A stretch of DNA of 64,000 bases from Pinus tabuliformis (lineage: Eukaryota > Streptophyta > Pinopsida > Pinales > Pinaceae), in assembly GCA_031772625.1 (NCBI GenBank), contig CM062820.1, forward strand, positions 1,077,625,369 to 1,077,689,368. The letters are read 5' to 3'. The notes beneath the pieces are model-generated. The model did no database searches and was not told the origin of the DNA. It worked only from the letters and a program-made list of their open reading frames with translations. A program made the translations under genes and the position numbers. Shown in pieces: positions 56,404 through 64,000 of the stretch; the first letter of the stretch is position 1; the number at the start of each line of letters is the position of its first letter.

Positions 56404-58470
56404 CTATGGAACTGAGAGGACACAACTTTATACCTTCAGTACATAGAACTATAATTAGATGTATCATTTACCTCAGTCAGTAAAAAGGATGGATGCACCT
56501 TTCTATGCCACCCACAACTATGTGAACACAAGGGACATCATAAATCACTGGGTGAAAGAGGTGTCGAAGTCTAGAGTTACACCCACTCATGTTTACAAGA
56601 CTAAGTCACTCAGAAAGGCCTACCAGCTCTTTATCATCTTTTCATGTCGATTGTACAGTCAAGAGAGCATGGAGACCTTTCCACAGAATTGGGTGGTTGT
56701 GTTGGACCAGTTGATGAATGATGGAAGGTCATTCAACTGGTCAGATCTATTGGCTTTTCAATTGAAAGTCCATGTGACTAACACCCGAAATCCACCCAAG
56801 GATGAGCAAGTGAGATTCTACATGTCCTTGTATTTACTTGATGCAATTTGTGCCCAACATCAGTTTTCTGGCATGGGTTGGACATGAACACCATCAGCGA
56901 CTACTGTCAACATTTATTGTAAGTTTCTTTTCAATTGCAGCTACCGAGGAGTTATCTCAAGTCTGACTAACCATTTCATAATCCTAGTGTATAAGTTGAT
57001 CTTTGATTAGTATCCACCTTGCATGTCCCAAGAAGCAATGGAGGAAATACTTAACATTGCAAAATGGTATGCCTCACCCGATGGAACCTTCATCAGGATG
57101 TTTAGTGGAGATAAGCCTCCCCATGTTCTACCAAGGTTTTCCACGGACAAGTTGGTCATGCAAGAGGTCTCATATCGCATCTCCACAGGGTTATCAACAG
57201 GGCTACATAGGAGGAAGAAGGAACCATGGCTCACTCTTCCTTTGCAGATTGGATTGTACGATATTAAAAGCTTGAAGGATGTTGATGTCGAAGCTAAGGA
57301 GATAGCGGAGTTTTGGTTTGATAGTAAAGACTACAATTCATATGATCCCCACGAGATTTTCAAGAACCACAGTGCTAAGGTGTATTATCCATGGATCCAT
57401 GGGGTATGTCATTGGGAAAAGGAGGACCCTTGGAGGTGCTCTTACAACTCCTCTAAGCTCAATGAACCGGTCAATATAGCCACGACATGGAAAATAGATA
57501 TCTTGGCAGCAACACCACAGGAAGAAAAAACAACAGTAGAAATTAGCAACAAATCGGCATAGGACAAAGGTAAGAGGAAGATTGCTGAGAACCCAGAGGT
57601 TGAGCAAAGCTACAAGCTCAAAGAAGATCCTCTCATTGAGAAAGTAGCTTTGATATTGGAGCAAAAGAGGCAACACATAAAGATAGTAGAGTGAAGGAAG
57701 AGAGAAAAGAAAAGGTTGGAGGAAGCAGAAAGGAAGTTGCAGGAAATATAGAAGAAGGTGAAAGAAGAACATGAGCTAAGAAGAAGAGAGAGGGAAGAGA
57801 ATAAGAAACAAGAACAAGAAGAAGGGCAAGATGCAATGACAGAGAAAATTGTGCCCATACATGTTGAGGAGACAAAATAGCTAGCAGATGAAGAAGAGGG
57901 TGAGAAGATGCAAGATCGAGAGCTTTCTCAATAGATTGAGAAAATGGTTGAAGTAATGGAGATGGAGTTGACATAGAAACCACATGACCAAGATATCGAC
58001 CTCATGCCAAGAGCACCCGAGGTCGCCCCTAAATCTACACCACCTCTAGTATAAGAACCCATCTTGAGTGAGTAAGGAGAGGTTGTTCTCCTTCATGATG
58101 ATCTGATGATGGATGTGTACAATATACCATTTGATGAGTTGCAACAAAATATTGTAAGGTGCGAAGAAAGAATTTCCTAGATGATCATGCATCACTAGCA
58201 TTTATGAAGGAAAGGGTGATAGTGTGAGATGTTAGAAAACATTCAGCTGCCATGGCTGATGCCACTATGGATTATGTAGGATCCACGAGCTCAAATGTCA
58301 AGTTTATGTTAGTAGAGAATGAACAGATGGAAAATAACTTGCAAGCGGCCAAGCATAAGGTAGAACAATCCGTAGGATCCATAATGGAAAAGATGAGGAA
58401 AACAATAATTGTTTAAGTATCAACCATTGAGGCCACCATGTGTGTTATCACTCAGGTTGTCCCCCAGGTC
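56404..58470 (+). pseudogene. Main part of the unrecognised coding region of element D
   Basis: It resumes directly after element C. The first part (56,459-56,887) reads DAPFYATHNYVNTRDIINHW, then FNWSDLLAFQLKVHVTNTRN and VRFYMSLYLLDAICAQHQF. The second (57,023-57,562) reads RFSTDKLVMQEVSYRISTGL, WLTLPLQIGLYDIKSLKDVD and IHGVCHWEKEDPWRCSY. From 57,560 it becomes lysine/glutamate-rich and coiled-coil-like (EKKRLEEAERKLQE). No signal peptide or membrane segment is seen. I do not recognise the family. The general plan (globular N-terminal part, charged coiled-coil tail) is like that of the extra region of element C, but I could not align the two. It is broken in several places. Confidence 0.5.
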
Positions 58471-58479
58471 GGAGTAAAG

Positions 58480-61400
58480 GGATACGGCCGAGGTAACCAC
58501 AAACCAACTTTGGACTGCAGGTTCTAGCCCACTTGCAGTCAGAGAGGGCTCTCTCTTTATGATTTTAGCTTTGTTGATGATGATTCTAGGCTAGCTATCG
58601 AGTTCAGGGATTTTTTGTTTGTGTTTTGTATGTGTTTTGGTGGGAAAATTGATGTTTTCAAGTAAAGAGGCAAGTGTGGTGTGAAAGTTTCAAACCATTG
58701 GGCATGGAGTCAAGGATGTAAGATTGCTGGTGCGTTTTCTTGGTCACAAGAGGAATCAGGAGCAAGGTAGCTGCACATGGAACAATTTTCCAAATTTAAA
58801 GGATGGAAAGAATGCTAAGGAAGGAGAGGCAATTAAGAATCTCTCAGTCAACTTAACAGAGGAAAGTGGATGATCTCTATCTAAGGGCAGTAAAGAATCC
58901 TTAGATAACTGTCAAACACATGTGAATAAGAGTAAATATGAGCCACAAGGAATTCATATTCATGTCCAGTTCATTTCAGATGAAAAACATAAAGAAATAG
59001 CAGAAACTGAGCCTAGAGTGCAGTTAAACAAGTTCTAAGCTAATCTTTCTTTTTGCTATTTGGATGGTGAAAAATGAAAACAGAGGTAAGAGGCACTTAT
59101 TGCTTCATGCTGCAGCACAAGAATTCCATCATTCAGTCTCTAGAGACTAGTAAAACAGATCAGGCAGTCATTCCTCCAATCTCTTCAGCAATCTTTGATT
59201 AAAGAAACGTATCAGACATACAGTGCGAGTCTCTAATGAAAAGTTATCAATCAACCAACCCTTGAAACAATACAGTGGGTGGTATATATAGGTAAGATTC
59301 TCCAAAATTGTTTATTACAGCTATGACCTAAGCAGGTCTCAAAGTAAATGATTACTCTAACCTAAACTTATAAATGCAAAAAATATCTATGAGCTGCACT
59401 GAGGGTAGCCGTATCAGAACTGAATCAATGCGTTGTCCTCGGTGGCTTGGTGCAGTGCTTCTGTAATAACTGAGCATGGACTTCTGCTCCATTGTAGTTC
59501 GGTGGCTTTAAGTGCTTTAACTGTGATTTGAGAGCTGGGATGGGCTTACACCTCCTGACTTGACTCTGCTGGAGGCCAATTAATGCTGACCTGCCTTGGG
59601 AACTATAGATTTCCATTAAAAAATTAACTGATACTCTTTGCTGCTTCATCTCTCCTCTGATACTCTTTGACAAATGAATTGGGCTGGTTTCTCTCTCGCT
59701 GCGGGTCAAATCAAAACTTAATGGCCGCTGTTCGGCCCTCTGCTTTCTTTAGAATTGTCTTTTGTTCATCTCTGCATGCCTCGCGAAGAAAAACAGGTCA
59801 TTCGGTGCCTTTTGGGCTTGCTGGAGGCTGCGCAATGAGGGATTTTCCATTTCGGCCCTTTTCCTGTAGCCATGCATGCATGAAAAACTGCCTCGAAATT
59901 TGAATCCGGGCCTCCTAAGCACGATTTTCGCCTTTCGCCTCAAAATTGATGATGATGTCAGCATGACATCAGCGGGTGGGACCATGGTATGGCGGATGAC
60001 GTGGCAGGGTGACGTCAACATGTACGGTCGATGACGTGGCAAGGGTGACTCGGCAGAGGGCCAACGTGTGCAGATGACGTGGTGAAGGTGACTTGGCAGA
60101 CACGTGGAACCGAACAGGCGACATGGGGCGCGCGTACAGAAGGCGGAAAGCGGTTTCATCGGACCGCTTTCTGTACGGGGGTGGTATCCGTCAGAGCCCC
60201 TCCGATGCAATAGGAAGTGGACAAGTGTCTTTGGGTACGGCGGAAAAACCGCCTCGCTATCGGAAGCTAACGACCGAGCAGCGGGGCGCCTCCGAAAACG
60301 CCGAGAGCCGTCGGATGGGGAGGGCCCGATCCGACGGTGGACGGAGCTGGCGGGAGCATAATGGACGGGTGCTCGAATATGCGAATCTTTATATGGCACG
60401 GCGGGGGTTTAGAACTTAGGAAATGTGGGTTATGGGTTTGTTTAACGAGCCGGGTTAATGTTTTATGCACACAACTTTAGGTTAAGGGCAGAAAAGAGGG
60501 TTTTTCAGGGCTAGGGTTAGGAAAAAGGTTGTTAGCATGACCAGGTGTCACACTAACTCTTGTTAGGACGCGGACGGGTTCATGATAGTCCCAGGTGGAC
60601 TATTATGTCCCAAAACTGATAAATACATAGCTATAGTGCTAGAGGGCGGGGTATGTATATAGGGGAGTTATTTAATATAGATTGAGTAGGGGAGGGGGAA
60701 ATAGATAGGGGGCTATATAATATAGTCAGGAGTTAATATGGAGATGATGAGAAAGCACTAAGGTAAGGAACCTTAGGCCATTATGGGGGAATAGGACTTT
60801 GTAATAGAAGAATGGAAATCCTTGAGTAAAGCAGACCTTCACCAAGGACAATGATGTGGAAAATGATGACTAAGAGGCATCAAGCAGATCTTGACCTCTT
60901 TGGGAAAATTAGTGAGTGATTTGGGGACTAAAAATGAACAGGGGAGTTAGTTATGTCCAGCTTTACTTCCTCCAGATGAAAACTGCATCATGGCTGTGAT
61001 CTGAAAAGATATAACACTTTAGAAACATAAAATTGATCATGAATCATCATTCTACAACCTCAAAAACTACCTACCTAGCCTACCATCCTGACATATTTCT
61101 TCTCTTTGGTTTGGGTGCACTTAGACTTGCAGACCCAGCTTTACAAATTTTTCCTTTTTTTGTTATCCTATCTACGTCTATACTTATTTCTGCCAAGGGC
61201 CCAGATTAAGCAGTTGGGCTTCTTTGATTCTCTACCTATCTACAAATCTGCAAAGATTAAACTGTTTGGATAGATATCATTCTCTATATTCTAAAACAGG
61301 AAATTGAAACCTAGGGAGACCAAGTTTAAGCTGTTTGGCCCTCCCTTTTATAGGACAAAAATGGTTGAGTCATCAAAATTGGAATTCAGCAGTGGCATTT

Positions 61401-61530
61401 GGATTGGCACACTTTCACAGTATCTTCTTTAACCTCTTTTTGGAAATATGGAACACTGCAGCATGCAAAGTATGACATATTTGGCATGTAAAGATGTCAA
61501 TCATGAAAAATGAACACCTGTCGCAACAGG
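58480..61530. other. Non-coding block interrupting element D, possibly an LTR-type insertion
   Basis: Coding style typical of D stops near 58,470 and returns near 61,540. The block between has no domain in any frame. It contains TATA-like sites (GGTATATATAGG near 59,282; CTTTATATGG near 60,389; GTATGTATATAGGGG near 60,651) and a GC-rich core at about 59,900-60,420. It may be a solo LTR or a truncated element, but I could not find its end repeats. Confidence 0.4.
59995..60395 (+). promoter_or_regulatory. Promoter-like region: clustered ACGT-core (bZIP-type) sites, GC-rich, with downstream TATA
   Basis: GATGACGTGG occurs at 59,995, 60,030 and 60,073. Together with TGACGTCA-like, AACGTGT and CACGTGG sites there are about six ACGT cores within 110 bp. 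A TATA-like CTTTATATGG lies near 60,389. Plant bZIP proteins bind such TGACGTGG and CACGTG sites. No gene follows that I can recognise, so the promoter may belong to the inserted block. Confidence 0.4.
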
Positions 61531-61539
61531 AGGCTAACA

Positions 61540-62231
61540 ATGTGGAAACTCTATGACGAATTTATCACCGTGCATAAGGCGGTTGTCCATCTATATGGTT
61601 TTCAGTAGCGGAGCAGAAATATTGTCCAAAATCTTAAGGACATACATGTTTATATTTCCCATGTGCAACAATGGACAATGAGGTATAAGGGATCCCCGCT
61701 TCACTTGCCAAAGATGATGAAGCCGCAGGCAGAGCTAGACAAAGTAATGATCCAAATTTTGATCCAAAACTATGAGAAACTCATCCTACTTGTCAATAGA
61801 ATACATGATTCATATGCACGATTGTATAAGAGTTTGGATGTCATGGTGAGGACACACAAGATCTCATCAATCAGTTCACTCACCAAAGCTAAGGAAAAGA
61901 ACCAAGTACGGCTAGAGGTTGACAGGTACATGGAGCAGCTAAGGAGAAAGGCCACCAACAATGAATTGGAGTTGAGCATAGAAAACTTGCAAAAGTACAT
62001 TGGTGGTCCTGTTGTAATGAAGACCATGCTGCACATGACGGAGGGTGAGTTGAAAAAGGGTTCCAAGACCATATACCCAGAGGCTATGGAGGCAAGAGTC
62101 AACTTGTAGAAAGGTATCATCAAGCAGTTTGGGGACACCATAGAACAATACCAAGCTTGGTATCAGTATATCACCGAGGACCATCAAGTGGATGTTGCCG
62201 AGTTGGTCTTTCCCCAAACTTCTGAGTCATA
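61540..62231 (+). pseudogene. C-terminal part of the unrecognised coding region of element D
   Basis: A good coding stretch (61,663-62,109) has PLHLPKMMKPQAELDKVMIQ, NYEKLILLVNRIHDSYARLY, then NNELELSIENLQKYIGGPVV. It is helical and probably coiled-coil. It continues to about 62,231 (VDVAELVFPQTSES) where it ends directly before an LTR-like stretch. The family is unknown. It is broken. Confidence 0.5.
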
Positions 62232-62760
62232 GTGTTTTGTCTTGTTATGTTGTCTCTAGCCTATTTTGTCTCACATGGGTTTAATGTGGAAAATGAACAT
62301 TATTTGTAAATATGTTGTAAGTGAAATTCCTAGTGTCATTAGTGGAATCTGAACAATCACTATGTAATGTAATGAGTTATTTGTAAAGAAGTTGAAGAAT
62401 CATGAGGGTAGCCAAAGAGTCACAAAGGGGAATGTCAAGGGTCACCCCACCCTTTGTTATAAATAAAACCTCATAACTCATAGAACAATCTTTTGGTAGC
62501 CAATATTTTGGCTAGGCTTAGGTTTAGAGAAGGCTTGGGAGTATTGTGACGAGCCTTGGCTTCTCCACAGCATAGAGCAAGTATACTTCTTTGGAGGGGC
62601 AGGTGTTATTGACTGTAATGTTCCACTATTGGGGCTAGTGGTTGTCAATGGTGTATGTATGGATGGAACTTTCACTGATAATAATAATAAATTAGCCAAC
62701 ATGCTTTTATGCATATGTTGTTATTGTAGTTGAACTATTCTGGTTGATTTAGCAATGTAT
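62232..62760 (+). repeat. LTR-like stretch (3' LTR of D or 5' LTR of I)
   Basis: It starts TGTTTTGTCTTGTTATG right after the end of the D coding region. GTTATAAATAAAACC at 62,457-62,470 is a TATA box, and an AATAATAATAATAAA run near 62,680 could serve as a polyadenylation signal. No second copy lies in the window, so ownership and right edge are open. Confidence 0.45.
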
Positions 62761-63230
62761 ATTATTTAACTTACACATTTTATTATGAACTACTTTGTAT
62801 GTAATTTTATGAATCATGTTGAATGCATGTTGTTGTATTAACCCGTCACTTTGGTTTGTGGACTATTCCGCTTCCATCTTGTGATGTCATTTTGTTTGTG
62901 TGTTCCTTTTAGGCTGTGTACTATTACATGCTTCTAAGGGGCACACTTCCTTTTCCTCTCTATGTTTTAGAACCCCCATGCATCTCACTTGACTCACTGC
63001 AAGGTTACACAATTGCTTCATCCCAAACTTATCATACTTACCTATGTGCGTTACCGTGGTCAAGGCACTACATTACCACCCACTGCTCGGACTCCTACTC
63101 CAAATGGTCTGAGGTGTAGTTTGGACTTCTTACTGGAGAGATCCCATCGAATGTTGGCCATTGCAACACAGTCAACATTTCTAGTGCTAGAAGGAGGGCT
63201 AGATGACAAGTTGAGCCCTAAAAGATTGTC
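62761..63230. other. No gene seen; possible leader of element I
   Basis: No domain recognised. No clear primer-binding site was found. Confidence 0.4.
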
Positions 63231-63720
63231 TTGAATCTCTGCACATCATTCATGACTTACATCACAATCTCAACCTTGACATGCTTTTCTCATGCTCATG
63301 ATTTCAAAGTGTTGGAGGATGTTATAGATGACTTGTCACGATTTAAAAATGATGGTGAAAATAGAACATCCCTGTTAACTCACAAAATTTCCTTTTTGGG
63401 TTTCTGTGATAGGAATGAAGTCTCATCAGACGACATTGCCTATGGGTTGTTCGCTTACATGTTTGAAGGGTGCATTAAGCAATGGTTTCTCACATTGCTT
63501 GCAACCTCTATACACTCTTTCAACCACATGTTCAAAGAGTTATTTATGCTTTCTTCTTTTATGATCGTAAAGAACTTAACCGTAAAATTTTAAAATTACG
63601 AAAAGAACCTGACGAATCTATTGTGCAATTTTATGATCGCTTCCATCGTTACTGTTTTGAAATTCCAGAAGATGAAGTTGAATGGAAATTTTTGACTGAA
63701 ATATTTTAGTATCTTGTTCA
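63231..63720 (+). pseudogene. Element I: Ty3/gypsy gag relic at the right edge
   Basis: The plus strand carries the gag core pattern: LTHKISFLGFCDRNEVSSDD, YGLFAYMFEGCIKQWFLTLL, then KILKLRKEPDESIVQFYDRF and FHRYCFEIPEDEVEWKFL. The G-x-W and R-x-x-P-x-E-S blocks are typical of Ty3/gypsy gag. It is broken, and the rest of the element lies right of the window. The remaining 280 bp to the edge carry weak coding continuation only. Confidence 0.65.
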
Positions 63721-64000
63721 CGTATCAAAAAATCTACATGAGTTGGAATCTTTCGAAACCCTCCCAGCGTACCAGGGTGTCATATCTTCTAAATCTGAGA
63801 TGGAAAAAGGTTGTTGTCCCAAGTGACCCTCCATCCCCTTCTCATCAAACAACTCTAGCTCTGTAGGATGAGATGGGAGAAGTTGTGAACCGACTTGTTG
63901 AACTTTCACCATCTCCTTCCACCCCACCTGCTCTGTATTTCTACGCATAATTGGACTGCTAACTTGATAGTTGTCGCATGGTCTCACTTTCTCAACCTCT

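Larger units (their letters stand above)
29124..62760 (+). mobile_element. Element D: outermost layer of the nest, with a long unrecognised coding region
   Basis: Coding sequence of one style lies at 29,124-29,429, 56,404-58,470 and 61,540-62,231, all on the plus strand, and the last part ends just before an LTR-like stretch. The interruptions are element C and a roughly 3 kb block at 58,480-61,530. I infer that D is an LTR-type element or a fragment of one whose visible part is an accessory coding region placed before the 3' LTR. No gag, RT or integrase of D is seen in the window, and its left end was not found. D is broken in many places. It could alternatively be a decayed host gene. Confidence 0.4.

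Noticed and set aside
57338-57983. Overlapping minus-strand frames rich in Leu, Ser and Phe
   Set aside because: They are the complement of the lysine/glutamate-rich coiled-coil part of the element D coding region.
59749-60399. Minus-strand open frame of 216 codons
   Set aside because: It lies in the GC-rich block where stop codons are rare, overlaps open frames on the other strand, has low-quality composition (Arg/His/Pro/Ser-rich) and matches no domain.

Overview
The window reads as intergenic DNA from a large, retrotransposon-rich plant genome. Evidence: plant-type Ty3/gypsy lineages (Tat-like with a second RNase H, and chromovirus), plant-type primer-binding sites, deep nesting of elements, and no gene that I can defend as an ordinary host gene. 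A conifer or other gymnosperm is my best guess, from the style of the elements and the slow decay of old copies; that is inference only. There is no bacterial gene, rRNA, tRNA gene or CRISPR array.

Left part (1 to about 13,050): a broken minus-strand Tat-like Ty3/gypsy element (element E). Its primer-binding site is at 12,177-12,196, its 5' LTR lies to the right, and gag, protease, RT, RNase H and integrase follow leftward. A second RNase H domain sits downstream of integrase, and a plant-mobile-domain-like coding region runs antisense to it at 1,523-2,560. Its 3' LTR is outside the window.

Middle-left (13,050 to 29,000): AT-rich ground with an LTR of a minus-strand element (F, 15,016-15,693), a small gag/protease-only element (G, 15,694-18,364), an old chromovirus integrase relic (H, about 22,950-23,690), many local tandem repeats (39, 54, 134 and 330 bp periods) and a cluster of ATTGCGCA-type motifs at 27,785-28,990.

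Right part (29,000 to 62,800): a four-layer nest. Element D carries a long unrecognised coding region (29,124-29,429, 56,404-58,470, 61,540-62,231). Element C (29,430-56,403) sits inside D. Element B (32,769-47,884), which has gag and protease but no visible RT or integrase, sits inside the protease region of C. Element A (38,387-44,278), a chromovirus that looks whole, with a perfect GGCCA target duplication, sits inside B. By-eye LTR divergence rises outward (about 2 percent in A, 5 percent in B, 9 percent in C), as nesting order requires. A roughly 3 kb non-coding block with a GC-rich, promoter-like core (59,995-60,420) interrupts D. At the right edge an LTR-like stretch and a gag relic (element I) begin.

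The most unusual items are the two extra coding regions of C (one before gag, one after integrase), the post-integrase RNase H and antisense mobile-domain reading of E, the hairpin-array LTRs of B, the LTR of G that has absorbed a copy of its own primer-binding site, and the palindromic 100 bp motif at 1,496-1,596 with partial copies 10-11 kb away.
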